Shown piece by piece: positions 26,599-38,062 of a stretch of 64,000 nt of DNA (positions are counted from its first letter, which is position 1; each line of letters starts with the position of its first letter). The stretch covers positions 62,001-126,000 of the forward strand of contig JANYHM010000115.1 in assembly GCA_025359065.1 (NCBI GenBank), written 5' to 3'. The notes under the pieces are model-generated. The model was given only the letters and a program-made list of their open reading frames with translations, searched no databases and was not told the origin of the DNA. Origin of the DNA: Synechococcales cyanobacterium GL140_1_metabinner_5_sub. GTDB lineage: Bacteria > Cyanobacteriota > Cyanobacteriia > Cyanobacteriales > Chamaesiphonaceae. Position numbers and translations under genes: made by a program.

Positions 26599-28293
26599 AT
26601 GCCAAATTCTGATTGTGCGTTTCCGGGCGTTTCCTTGCAGCATTCCACCATCCGTCCGATCGGAGTTTATGCTCTGTCTGGGCTGGCTGCGGATAGTAAT
26701 GGATTGTTAGCAGTCGATGCAGTCAGAGGCTATCTGCTAGCAGTTAATCCGCTTACCAACAACACCACCATCCTGAATTCTCACCACGTCTCGGGCTGGA
26801 TTGGGGTCAATGGAATCACTCTATCGCAAGAGATCTTTTGGTATGCCAAAGGGCAAGAGGTTATTTATTGTGACCGACAGACCCTGATCCCCACCGTCTT
26901 TACTCGCCTTCCTTATCCAGTAACCGGGGTAGCAGTCTGGGAAACCACGGTATATGTAAGCTGCCAAAAATCTGGCTATATTCATCTCTTAGATCGAAAC
27001 AGCGGTGAGCTGTTAGAACGCATCCCCCAACCCGGCATCGGCACCGAAACCCTCACCATATTTCAAGATCAGCTATGGGTCTGCGATCGAGCAGAGCAAA
27101 CGGTCTATTGCCTCGATCGCACCACCGGAGCCATTCAGTTTAGCGCCCTCACCCCTTTTCCCTCTCCTACCGGCATCGCTTTTTATACCCCCGCACCAGA
27201 CCAAGAACCAGTTTGCTATGTCTCCTATGCCGATGAAGAACCCTATATCCGCGACAACCCCAACGCCGAATTCCCCTACCAACTAACCTTCCGCGATCGA
27301 ACCTTCATTCATCCTCTATATTTTCACCACAATGCCGCCGAGCATTACACGCTTTCTAATGGTTACTTAATAGAACTCTCTTACGTAGAAGAACTACTGC
27401 CATTAGAAGCCGTCACCCTCAATCAAGTAGAGTGGCGCATTGCCTTACCATCTAACACCCTGCGTCAGCGCATCCGCCACATTGAACCAATTGGTCATGA
27501 GTTTACGATCGAAGAACAAGATGGCCAAAAAGTGGCAGTCTTTAAATTTGATCAGATTTTGCCCCACCAAGGAGGACTTATGGGCTGGCGGGCGATCATC
27601 GAAATGTATGGTCTGAAATACTCCCTTACTGCTACTGATATAGCAGAGGGGGAAGCATTACCCACTGAGTTACAGCCATACTTGATTGATGACGATGATT
27701 TGGCAATGGAGACAGAAACAATTCGACAGGCAGCAAAAGAAGCGATCGGCACCGAAACCAATGTGCTACGCCAAATGCTCAAAATCCGTAATTACGTCTA
27801 TGATCGACTCTCCTATGGCATCCGCCCCAAAATCGACACCCCCGATGTCGCCTTGGCACGAGGCGTTGGCTCTTGCGGCGAATACGTAGGAGTCTTACTT
27901 GCCCTCGCCCGCCTCAATGGCATTGCCTGTCGCACCATTGGTCGCTATAAATGCCCACCTCATCCAGAAAGCCATTATTTGCCCCTAGAGCCAGATTTTA
28001 ACCATGTGTGGCTAGAATTTTATGTGCCCGGTATCGGGTGGCTGCCGATGGAATCTAATGTGGATGATACGGTTGACCGTGGCCCTTATCCTCAAAGATT
28101 TTTTATGGGTTTATCTTGGTATCACACTGAAATTGGTAAGGGGATTTCTTTTGAAAAAATGAAAGCCGCCGATAAGCCAGCCCATATCTCCATGGGCGAT
28201 TTAGCGATCAACCATATTCGCTTTAGAATCTTGGAAGAATTGATTCCATCTAGCAGTTGCGCGACAGCGCTGGCTGATGTTTTGAATTGCTGA
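26599..28293 (+). CDS. Transglutaminase-like protein with an N-terminal beta-propeller-like region
   Basis: 564 residues from the ATG at 26599; a TTG at 26584 is an alternative. Residues ~20-215 are repeated beta-strand units ('GLLAVDAVRGYLLAVNPLTN', 'VYVSCQKSGYIHLLDRNSG', 'LWVCDRAEQTVYCLDRTTG') as in NHL/SMP-30-like propellers. The C-terminal transglutaminase core has Cys426 in 'GVGSCGEYVG', His469 in 'FNHVWLEFYVPG' and the following acidic/Asn site 'MESNVDD'. No signal peptide is seen, so it should be cytoplasmic. It sits divergent from agrE and 61 bp before iaaA; a role in peptide or isopeptide metabolism next to cyanophycin genes is inference only. Confidence 0.8.
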   Translation: MPNSDCAFPGVSLQHSTIRPIGVYALSGLAADSNGLLAVDAVRGYLLAVNPLTNNTTILNSHHVSGWIGVNGITLSQEIFWYAKGQEVIYCDRQTLIPTVFTRLPYPVTGVAVWETTVYVSCQKSGYIHLLDRNSGELLERIPQPGIGTETLTIFQDQLWVCDRAEQTVYCLDRTTGAIQFSALTPFPSPTGIAFYTPAPDQEPVCYVSYADEEPYIRDNPNAEFPYQLTFRDRTFIHPLYFHHNAAEHYTLSNGYLIELSYVEELLPLEAVTLNQVEWRIALPSNTLRQRIRHIEPIGHEFTIEEQDGQKVAVFKFDQILPHQGGLMGWRAIIEMYGLKYSLTATDIAEGEALPTELQPYLIDDDDLAMETETIRQAAKEAIGTETNVLRQMLKIRNYVYDRLSYGIRPKIDTPDVALARGVGSCGEYVGVLLALARLNGIACRTIGRYKCPPHPESHYLPLEPDFNHVWLEFYVPGIGWLPMESNVDDTVDRGPYPQRFFMGLSWYHTEIGKGISFEKMKAADKPAHISMGDLAINHIRFRILEELIPSSSCATALADVLNC

Positions 28294-28354
28294 ATTCTAT
28301 TTAGAGCAACCAGATTCTATCGACTTTTACCCACTTGAAACTCTCTAAAATCCC

Positions 28355-29284
28355 ATGTCCAACTCTTATTCCCTCATGATTCATGGTGGCGCTGGTGCCC
28401 TAGAAGATCTGAAACATGAAGCCAGTGAATCAACATTTCACCACAGTATCACCGCGATCTTAGAACAAGGTCGTCAGCGTTTAGCTCAGGGCGATCGAGC
28501 CTTAGATGTAGTCGAACACTGTGTGAGTTTGTTGGAAGACGATCGACTTTACAACGCTGGCTGTGGCTCAGTCCTCAATTCTGATGGCCAAGTAGAGATG
28601 GATGCCGCGTTAATGAATGGTAGTGACCTACGCGCCGGGGCGGTAGCCGGTATCAAACAAATCAAAAACCCGATCGCCCTAGCCCGACGTGTTTTAGAAC
28701 AGGGTGAACATGTCCTATTAATGGGCGATGGTGCTTTGGAATTTGCCAAGTTCTGTCAGATAGAATTCTATCCAGAAAGCTATTTTATTACCGATGCCCG
28801 CATTAAACAGCTCGCCGAAGTTCAGATATCTGGCGGCATGACTCTCGATCACGAACGAGTCAAACCATCCCAAAAACTAGGCACCGTAGGAGCCGTAGCC
28901 CAAGATTTACAAGGAAATTTGGCAGCCGCAACTTCTACAGGTGGATTGGTGAATAAACGCTGGGGTCGGGTGGGTGATACCCCGATCGTCGGAGCTGGAG
29001 TCTTCGCCGACAACGAAACCTGCGCAGTATCAGCCACAGGCTATGGCGAACAGTTCTTACGCACAGTGCTAGCCAAAACTATCTCAGACTTTGTACAGTT
29101 CAAAGACCTAGATGCAGCCGCAGCAGCCCAAGCTGGCATTGATTATCTCGTCCGCAAAGTTAACGGCAATGGCGGAGTAATTGTGATTGATGCGATGGGT
29201 CGTTGTGCCTCTGCTCAGTCCACCTCTGGCCTAATTCGTGGCTGGATTGAGAATGGAGGAGAGTCACAGTGTAAGTTAGGTTAA
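28355..29284 (+). CDS. iaaA: Isoaspartyl peptidase / plant-type L-asparaginase
   Basis: Ntn-hydrolase that cleaves beta-aspartyl dipeptides, including beta-Asp-Arg made by cyanophycinase. In the 309-residue precursor the autocatalytic cut precedes Thr177 in 'KLGTVGAVAQD', giving alpha and beta subunits of about 176 and 133 residues. 'HGGAGAL' at the N-terminus, 'GCGSVLNSDGQVEMDAA' and 'STGGLVNKRWGRVGD' are the family signatures. Its presence beside cphA, cphB and agrE supplies the dipeptidase step of cyanophycin use. Its 3' end overlaps the convergent GNAT gene by 9 bases. Confidence 0.96.
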   Translation: MSNSYSLMIHGGAGALEDLKHEASESTFHHSITAILEQGRQRLAQGDRALDVVEHCVSLLEDDRLYNAGCGSVLNSDGQVEMDAALMNGSDLRAGAVAGIKQIKNPIALARRVLEQGEHVLLMGDGALEFAKFCQIEFYPESYFITDARIKQLAEVQISGGMTLDHERVKPSQKLGTVGAVAQDLQGNLAAATSTGGLVNKRWGRVGDTPIVGAGVFADNETCAVSATGYGEQFLRTVLAKTISDFVQFKDLDAAAAAQAGIDYLVRKVNGNGGVIVIDAMGRCASAQSTSGLIRGWIENGGESQCKLG

Positions 29285-29755
29285 CTTTTTCACATAAACC
29301 CGATCGCACCTCAAAGTCTCCACCCCACTACTGGCAATGTAGCCACTGTTTTCGTAAAGCCCCACAGCCTCCACCAAAACCGAAGCTGTTTCAATCCAAA
29401 TCTCCCGAAACCCCCGAGACTTGATAGATTTTTCCAGCTCTTCCAAAACATATCGGCCCAAACTCCGACCCCGATACGCCCTCAACAAATACATCTTCCT
29501 AATCTCCACCGCCCCAGCAGAGCGCGAAATCGGATGATACCCCGCACTACCAACCACCTCACCCCCAGCATTCAACAAAGTCCAAAACTCCCCACCAGTT
29601 TCCAAATAATACTTCTCAATCTCCAACACGTCTTGATCGGCACCTTCCGGCTCCCAGCCCAAACCATACTCAGCCAAAACAGTACCAATCACCTGTGCTA
29701 TGGCCTGTCGATCGGCCACCTCCCAAGGACGAATCGTAAAATCTAGATATTTCAT
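29276..29755 (-). CDS. GNAT-family N-acetyltransferase
   Basis: 159 residues. Core GNAT motif A is present as 'VEIRKMYLLRAYRGRSLGRYVLEELE' (residues about 86-111; acetyl-CoA loop RAYRGRSLG), preceded by 'GEVVGSAGYHPISR' and followed by 'IWIETASVLVEAVGLYENSGY' (key residues E-x-A-x-x-L-Y-E-x-x-G). Substrate unknown. Its start lies 2 bp from the stop of miaE, both on the minus strand, so they are co-transcribed. Confidence 0.88.
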   Translation of the reverse strand: MKYLDFTIRPWEVADRQAIAQVIGTVLAEYGLGWEPEGADQDVLEIEKYYLETGGEFWTLLNAGGEVVGSAGYHPISRSAGAVEIRKMYLLRAYRGRSLGRYVLEELEKSIKSRGFREIWIETASVLVEAVGLYENSGYIASSGVETLRCDRVYVKKLT

Positions 29756-29757
29756 AA

Positions 29758-30357
29758 CTAGCTGTGAACCCGGGGTTCAGGATGAAGCTCCACCAACAGC
29801 CCACTTTCAAACTCAGCCAGCTCACCCAAGCGAGCCTGCACGATCGATCGCTCAAAATAGGTATCAGCCAAAGACCAAAAAGCCCCAAAATGCCGAGCCT
29901 CAGAAGCCATCAAACTGCGATAAAAACTAGCTAAATCCGGGTCAGGCAAATGAGCAGCCAGCAGACCCAACCGTTCATGAGAACGAGCCTCAATCAATCC
30001 CCCCACCAACAAACAGTCCAACAGCCGCTCTTGACCATTCGATCGAATTTGCTTCTTTAAAGCTGCCGCATAGGGCGGTGAATTTAGGGGAGCCAGCGAA
30101 ATCTGTCGATCGGCCAAAATTTGGTTAACCTGATGGAAATGCTCTAGCTCTTCTCGGGCAATGGCCGTCATTGATGCAACCAGTTTTTCATGACCAGGAT
30201 AGCGGAACATTAAGTTAATTGCATTATTTGCCGCTTTTAGTTCACAGTGGGAGTGATCTAGTAGAATCAGATCCATGTTTCTTAACGCCTGTTCTAGCCA
30301 TTGTGAACTAGATGCTAGCTTTAATAGATTTATTGTCGGATAATTAGTAACGGCCAT
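29758..30357 (-). CDS. miaE: tRNA-(ms2io6A)-hydroxylase-like diiron protein
   Basis: MiaE hydroxylates the isopentenyl group of ms2i6A37 in tRNA. The 199-residue protein is a four-helix ferritin-like fold with diiron ligands in 'AREELEHFHQV' (E-x-x-H), 'GLIEARSHERLGLL' and 'MASEARHFGAFW', the usual order for MiaE. Length is normal. The GNAT gene follows 2 bp later. Confidence 0.93.
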   Translation of the reverse strand: MAVTNYPTINLLKLASSSQWLEQALRNMDLILLDHSHCELKAANNAINLMFRYPGHEKLVASMTAIAREELEHFHQVNQILADRQISLAPLNSPPYAAALKKQIRSNGQERLLDCLLVGGLIEARSHERLGLLAAHLPDPDLASFYRSLMASEARHFGAFWSLADTYFERSIVQARLGELAEFESGLLVELHPEPRVHS

Positions 30358-30481
30358 CGGAGTAAGATATGAATGCGAATATTGCCTCTGTCTACCGTAA
30401 CAATTGTCAGACTTTGTGGGTCTAAATATTACAGACCAAACATTTTAGAAAGCTAATAGACTCAGCATCTACATCATAGCC

Positions 30482-31240
30482 ATGTTCAATCTTTTCTCCA
30501 AGCGTCCACAAAATCGAAGAATCATCATTGGAGACGTACATGGTCACTATGATGGTTTGATGGCGCTATTAAAAGAAGTCGATTTGGGCAGTGATGACCA
30601 AGTATATTTTTTGGGTGACTTGATTGATCGAGGCCCTAAAAGTGCTGAAGTAATCAAATTTGTGCGCGATAACAAGTATCCATCTCTGCTGGGCAATCAT
30701 GAAGTGATGATGCTGCGAGCAATCAGAGAGGGCGAGGAAGATCGCAGAATTCTACAGTTTTGGATGCAGGCCGGTGGTGATGCCACGATCGCCAGCTATG
30801 GAGCCAATGGTATTCTGCGATCGGATGTGGACTGGGTAGATTCTTTACCCACTTTTTTGGACTTAGGAGATATTTGGCTGGTACATGCTGGCGTAGATCC
30901 CTACATGCCCTTAGAGCAACAAGGCGAACAGCAGTTTTGCTGGATGCGTGAAAAGTTTTTTAGCTCTTCTTTTCCCTATTTTGATAACAAGCTAATCATT
31001 ACCGGTCACACCATTACTTTTACTCTGCCGGGAGTTTCTCCTGGAGAGTTAGCGGCAGGGATAGGCTGGTTAGATATCGAAACAGGGGCTTATCATCGCA
31101 AGAGCGGCTGGATGACGGCGCTAGATATTGATAATAAGCTAGTTTATCAAATGAATGTGTTTAGCAAAAAAGCCCGCAAAAAAAGACTCGATCAAATCAC
31201 TAAAGAAATTGACCCTACCAAAGTCAAGGCTTACTTGTAG
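30482..31240 (+). CDS. PPP-family metallophosphoesterase (Ser/Thr phosphatase-like)
   Basis: 252 residues with all PPP metal motifs: 'IIGDVHGHYDGL' (GDxHG) near residue 18, 'YFLGDLIDRGP' (GDxxDRG) near 47, 'LLGNHEVMMLR' (GNHE) near 74 and 'IITGHTITF' near 180. These bind two metals for hydrolysis of phosphoproteins or of dinucleotides such as Ap4A; short bacterial PPP enzymes can do either. The gene stands alone, 66 bp before a small membrane-protein gene on the same strand. Confidence 0.9.
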   Translation: MFNLFSKRPQNRRIIIGDVHGHYDGLMALLKEVDLGSDDQVYFLGDLIDRGPKSAEVIKFVRDNKYPSLLGNHEVMMLRAIREGEEDRRILQFWMQAGGDATIASYGANGILRSDVDWVDSLPTFLDLGDIWLVHAGVDPYMPLEQQGEQQFCWMREKFFSSSFPYFDNKLIITGHTITFTLPGVSPGELAAGIGWLDIETGAYHRKSGWMTALDIDNKLVYQMNVFSKKARKKRLDQITKEIDPTKVKAYL

Positions 31241-31305
31241 CTAATCTGGTTCACTAATTCATTTAAGATGGCCTTATAAATTATTAAGAAAACATGGAGA
31301 AGGTT

Positions 31306-31773
31306 ATGAGAAAACTTACTACTAGGCTGCTCGGTGCGGAAGTTGCTAAAGAATCTTTAGCTGCACCATCTGTTGAAGGTGAGCATGAACCCCATGAACC
31401 TGCTCCTGTCAGCACTGAAGTTTTTTATCAGCGGATGCTTGATCGAGATATTTATATTCATATTTCAGAAATATCGGTGGCGATGATCGGAGTATGTCTT
31501 ACTGGGGTATCAATTCTGCAAATTGACGAAAAGCCAGAGGCAGCAGCTTCCTATGTAGATGATATACTGGCATTGGATTCTTTTGTTTTTTTGACATCTT
31601 GCCTGTTGGCCTACTGGGCAGTAAGGGTGGCAATGAAAGGCAATCGCTACGTCCGTCGAGTGGCGAGTATTGCCAATCTCATTTTTATATTTGGCATGAT
31701 TTTGATGGCGATCGTCTGTGGTTGTATTGCCCTCCAGGGTGACTATACATTTGGTTTGTCACCAAAAAAGTAG
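31306..31773 (+). CDS. Small integral membrane protein, unknown
   Basis: 155 residues from ATG 31306, chosen because GGAGAAGG lies just upstream; ATG 31294 is in the same frame. An acidic soluble N-terminal segment ('VEGEHEPHEPAPVSTEVFYQ') is followed by three hydrophobic helices at about 50-70, 88-108 and 120-143 of the protein. No family recognised. It is followed by a terminator-like hairpin at 31798-31822. Confidence 0.65.
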   Translation: MRKLTTRLLGAEVAKESLAAPSVEGEHEPHEPAPVSTEVFYQRMLDRDIYIHISEISVAMIGVCLTGVSILQIDEKPEAAASYVDDILALDSFVFLTSCLLAYWAVRVAMKGNRYVRRVASIANLIFIFGMILMAIVCGCIALQGDYTFGLSPKK

Positions 31774-31797
31774 CAATAACTTGTTTCATGCACATCT

Positions 31798-31822
31798 AAT
31801 GACTGTATCTACTACAGTCATT
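31798..31822 (+). terminator. Stem-loop terminator after the membrane-protein gene
   Basis: Perfect 10-bp stem (AATGACTGTA with TACAGTCATT, 5-nt loop) 25 bp past the stop codon. The following sequence GGGTTTAG has only a weak T-tract. Confidence 0.6.
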
Positions 31823-32257
31823 GGGTTTAGTCAGGAAATTTAAAGCCTTAAGAGAAACTACCAAATTTCTCAAACTTTTACTCGAAAAAAATCCCTGCCT
31901 CCATAAGAATCAGGGAAATATAAAAAATGAGTAAACAAGCTGAGACAATTAGGCCGTGAAATAAAAGTTAAATTAGTTCAAACTTTGAAACTGAAATTTA
32001 TCCCCTAACTAAGTTACAGGGTTTTAAACCGCGTTGTCTTCGCATGTATCTAAGGTAACTGAACAGCCTCCAAAACCCCTGAGCCAAATTGCGTAATTTT
32101 TTGTAATCTAGCTAAAATGCCCTTTTGTAAGTAGGCGCGCCTAATTAAACTTAAGATGACTTTAGTCTAGGCAAGGATTTCAGGTTGATCCATCTTACAT
32201 TTAATTGAGCGTTGCTACTTATAGAGATCTACCGATAGCGTATTTTAAATACCAAAG
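31823..32257. other. Non-coding gap between two terminators, no gene seen
   Basis: 435 bp between the end of the plus-strand membrane gene and the chlN terminator. No open frame of useful length and no tRNA or known RNA motif was recognised. A second minus-strand terminator at 31893-31915 lies inside it, which would be redundant for chlN and leaves room for a small minus-strand transcript between about 32250 and 31890. Confidence 0.4.
31893..31915 (-). terminator. Possible minus-strand terminator
   Basis: CCCTG/CAGGG stem with 13-nt loop, followed on the minus strand by a run of T (plus-strand A-run at 31886-31891). Short stem, but the T-run is good. It lies about 400 bp past chlN. Confidence 0.45.
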
Positions 32258-32281
32258 CCGCCTTCAATATATCGAAGGCGG
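32258..32281 (-). terminator. Terminator-like hairpin downstream of chlN
   Basis: 8-bp stem CCGCCTTC/GAAGGCGG with an 8-nt loop, 29 bp past the chlN stop codon. The tail on the minus strand is CTTTGGTATTT, moderately T-rich. Confidence 0.65.
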
Positions 32282-32309
32282 TTTCATGATAGTCACATCT
32301 AACAGAATG

Positions 32310-33815
<1,506 letters not shown>

Positions 33816-33827
33816 ATTATAGTTTTA

Positions 33828-34694
33828 CTAAACCATCAAGAGCTGCTCAGCACTGGCAGTCACAGGTGGAGCGGTGTTACCCAAGTAGAAGTCTGAAAGT
33901 AGAGTAAATAGCTCCCGATCGGGGGTGTCATTAGGTACTACGCCTTCGGGCATGGCCAAAATTTGGTCAGCAATATTCAGGTAGTAATCACACACATAGT
34001 TGAGGGATGGATCCGTTTCGGCCATCTCAAACAATGTTTTGCCCTTAACTCGGGAAACCCGAATATCTTCAATCAGAGGCAAGATATCCAATACAGGCAT
34101 TGGTACTGCTTCTAGATACTTATCGATCAAGTCTCGTTTGGAAGTACGGTTGCCGATCAGTCCAGCCAAACGCAAGGGGTGAGTCCGGGCTTTTTCTCGC
34201 ACTGAGGCGGCAATTCGATTGGCGGCAAACAAGGCATCAAAGCCATTGTCAGTGACAATTAAACAGTAGTCAGCATAATTCAAGGGAGCCGCAAAGCCGC
34301 CACAAACCACGTCGCCCAATACGTCAAACAAAATCACATCATATTCATCAAAAGCATTTAGCTCTTTCAATAATTTGACTGTTTCGCCCACCACGTAACC
34401 ACCGCATCCTGCACCAGCCGGAGGGCCGCCTGCTTCTACGCAGTCTACGCCGCCATAGCCTTTGTAAATTACATCTTCAGGCCATACGTCTTCATAGTGA
34501 TAGTCCTTTTCTTGCAGTGTATCGATGATTGTTGGAATCAAATATCCTGTGAGCGTAAAGGTGCTGTCATGTTTGGGATCGCAACCAATCTGCAAAACTT
34601 TTTTCCCGCGCCGAGCTAAAGCGACTGAGATGTTGCAGCTAGTTGTAGATTTACCAATGCCGCCTTTTCCGTATACTGCTAGTTTCACCTGCAA
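33828..34694 (-). CDS. chlL: Light-independent protochlorophyllide reductase iron-sulfur ATP-binding protein
   Basis: NifH-like reductase of the dark protochlorophyllide reductase. The 288-residue protein has the P-loop '[14 protein letters not shown]' at 8-21, Cys97 ('AGAGCGGYV') and Cys131 ('GDVVCGGFA'), which bridge the [4Fe-4S] cluster of the homodimer, and switch residues '[10 protein letters not shown]' near 38-46. It is the first gene of chlL-chlN. The start ATG at 34694 is preceded by GGAGG-like CGGAGGTTTTGCAGGTGAA. The upstream 372-bp region has a perfect inverted repeat that may be an operator. Confidence 0.98.
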   Translation of the reverse strand: MQVKLAVYGKGGIGKSTTSCNISVALARRGKKVLQIGCDPKHDSTFTLTGYLIPTIIDTLQEKDYHYEDVWPEDVIYKGYGGVDCVEAGGPPAGAGCGGYVVGETVKLLKELNAFDEYDVILFDVLGDVVCGGFAAPLNYADYCLIVTDNGFDALFAANRIAASVREKARTHPLRLAGLIGNRTSKRDLIDKYLEAVPMPVLDILPLIEDIRVSRVKGKTLFEMAETDPSLNYVCDYYLNIADQILAMPEGVVPNDTPDRELFTLLSDFYLGNTAPPVTASAEQLLMV

Positions 34695-35066
34695 AACCTC
34701 CGCTGGCCGACTGTATCTTATAGATGAAAATTATGGCTGTTCGTCGCGGCAAAGAAAAGGAGCTGAAATATAGGTTAATACTAACAGTTTATCTAGTTGC
34801 TGTTGCTTGTATACTAGCAAGATAGAGTAACTGAGTAAAAATGCTTATGATTCACAAACAGTAGTATTTCCAGAAATACTATGTCTGATAACACTTTCAG
34901 CCTTAATCGTTAATGATTTCTCCGACTATTTAAACATCAAAATACCAAGCTGATTATCAATCAAGTCTAGTTGAAATGATAATTGGCCTGGTAACAAAAA
35001 AATATAATTATGTAAGTAAGACAGCGATCGACTTTCAATAAATCTCAATATTTATCAAAATATCAG
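34695..35066. promoter_or_regulatory. chlL upstream region with an 20-bp inverted repeat
   Basis: 372 bp, AT-rich, no gene seen. At 34862-34881 is TAGTATTTCCAGAAATACTA, two 9-bp half-sites around CA, 168 bp before the chlL start. This has the shape of a dimeric regulator operator; the regulator is unknown. A TATACT-like hexamer lies near 34811-34816. Confidence 0.45.
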
Positions 35067-35780
35067 CTAGTAACTAATCTGTAACGTGACGTTAGCTTGC
35101 ACCTCTTGCTCACCGCCCACAACTTCCGTAGGAGCAGTAGCTTTAGCGGCAAAGTCTGCACCTCGGCCTCTTCTGAATTCTTGAGGCGGTGCTGGTGGGG
35201 TGGCATCGTTGATCTGAATACCAACCACGCCTTTTTGCTGGAGGCCGAGGCTATTGAGAGCTGCTAGAGCTTGGCGTTGAGCATCTTTGGTGGCTAGCTG
35301 AATGGCCTGAGACTGAGCACGTTCGATCGCGGCATCTTCGGGCACCGAGCTAACGCTGTCTACCCTTGTAGCTCCGGCTTTCACGGCTTGATCGATCGTT
35401 TCTCCGGCTTCGGTAGTAGAGGTGCGAAAAGTAACGCTATTAGTGGCGGTATAACCCACCACTCGCTGGCGATTATTTTCGTTGACATAATTAGGAGTCA
35501 GGCTGACAGTGCTGGTTTGGAGTTTGTCAACTTTGCGCAGGCGGAGGAGTTGCAGTACTCGGGCGGCACGGTTTGCGGCTTCTTTTTGGACAGTGGCAGA
35601 GCTTTTACCAGAGACTTCTACTCCTAAACTAACTTGAGCTAAAGTGGCGGCGATCGAAGTATTGCCACGTCCAGTTACTGAGAGCACCCGCTGTTGCTCT
35701 GCCGTCCAGCCGGGAGAGCTAAGGCCAAGAGTTAACATTGCAGGTAAAATTAGGCGTGAGCAAGATCTAACAAGGGTCAT
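35067..35780 (-). CDS. SIMPL (DUF541) domain periplasmic protein
   Basis: 237 residues with an N-terminal signal ('LILPAMLTLGLSSPGWTA', cleavage about residue 27). The mature part follows the SIMPL pattern: 'VLSVTGRGNTSIAATLAQVSLGVE', (residues ~33-56, key GxG and A-x-V-x-x-G), repeated 'RAARVLQLLR' helix and 'VVGYTATNSVTFRT'. SIMPL proteins are periplasmic or outer-membrane-associated; their role is poorly known, with links to envelope stress in some bacteria. It lies downstream of rplY but is separated by a terminator. Confidence 0.88.
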   Translation of the reverse strand: MTLVRSCSRLILPAMLTLGLSSPGWTAEQQRVLSVTGRGNTSIAATLAQVSLGVEVSGKSSATVQKEAANRAARVLQLLRLRKVDKLQTSTVSLTPNYVNENNRQRVVGYTATNSVTFRTSTTEAGETIDQAVKAGATRVDSVSSVPEDAAIERAQSQAIQLATKDAQRQALAALNSLGLQQKGVVGIQINDATPPAPPQEFRRGRGADFAAKATAPTEVVGGEQEVQANVTLQISY

Positions 35781-35870
35781 GGTGCTGGTTGAAACTGAAA
35801 TAGTATTGTTTTCTTTGACTGAGTCACACCCTAAATAGTTTCTTGGCCTGGATGTTTGGCCAAAATAAAA

Positions 35871-35884
35871 CCCGCTATTGCGGG
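35871..35884 (-). terminator. Rho-independent terminator of rplY
   Basis: Short stem CCCGC/GCGGG (extended by A-T pairs) with loop of 4 nt, followed on the minus strand by TTTTATTTTGG. It lies 26 bp past the rplY stop. Confidence 0.8.
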
Positions 35885-35909
35885 TAATAAATCTTAGTAG
35901 AAACTAAAA

Positions 35910-36206
35910 TTACTTGTTGCTAGTGTAAAAGCTCACGTGATAAGCAAAAGGCTTCCAAGGGTGTTTGTGAACATCTTGTACTACTACTTTACCAGTCCAA
36001 GAAAGCTCAGGAATGGTAACTTCTACCATGGTTTTGCCCGGTTGAGCCTTTCTGAGCAGCATTTCCAAATCTTTAGTGCTGACGGTCAACAGCTCTGATT
36101 CGCTACCTTTGTGACCATACAGATTAGCTGGTGTACGACCTTCACGGCGAAGTTGGTTTGGTTTGCTGCCAGCTACTCGCTGTTTGCATTCGATCGTTAG
36201 TTCCAT
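35910..36206 (-). CDS. rplY: 50S ribosomal protein L25
   Basis: 98 residues starting 'MELTIECKQRVAGSKPNQLRR' with 'REGRTPANLYGHKGSE' after it, the 5S-rRNA-binding L25 fold (short form without the CTC extension). C-terminal 'VVVQDVHKHPWKPFAYHVSF' is the conserved end. It follows purA by 78 bp with a stem-loop in between and has its own terminator. Confidence 0.95.
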   Translation of the reverse strand: MELTIECKQRVAGSKPNQLRREGRTPANLYGHKGSESELLTVSTKDLEMLLRKAQPGKTMVEVTIPELSWTGKVVVQDVHKHPWKPFAYHVSFYTSNK

Positions 36207-36254
36207 AATGAATTTCTCTAGGTTATTTTTTAGAATTTTACCAGGTTTTATTTT

Positions 36255-36278
36255 ACCGATCTAGTAAGCTAGATCGGT
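36255..36278. other. Stem-loop between purA and rplY
   Basis: Perfect 10-bp stem ACCGATCTAG/CTAGATCGGT with a TAAG loop. On the minus strand it is followed by AAAATAAAA, not T, so it may stabilise the purA transcript or act as a processing site rather than terminate. Confidence 0.55.
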
Positions 36279-36284
36279 GTTGGG

Positions 36285-37838
<1,554 letters not shown>

Positions 37839-37869
37839 TCACACTCAATAATTCATCTTATTAAAAATG

Positions 37870-37889
37870 GTCAACCGTAAAAATACATA
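37870..37889 (+). repeat. Direct repeat, copy 2
   Basis: Second copy of the 20-bp unit, just upstream of a -10-like TATACT. See copy 1 at 37789. Confidence 0.7.
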
Positions 37890-38062
37890 GGCTAATCTAG
37901 TGTTTATACTACGGCCAGACTCTTTGTATTTCAAGGGTTTGAGGTTTATACTGAACTTTTTAATTTACGTTATTTCTGAGCATTTCACAGGGAAAGATGA
38001 GATTGTAAGACCAATCATAAAAAAAGGTTGGCAGAGTAAACAACGCAAAATGAGTACTTCCC

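Noticed and set aside
26427-26651. 74-codon minus-strand frame upstream of the DUF2283 gene
   Set aside because: Its first half is antisense to the start of the transglutaminase gene and it shows no motif of a DUF4258-type partner; kept out as a likely shadow.
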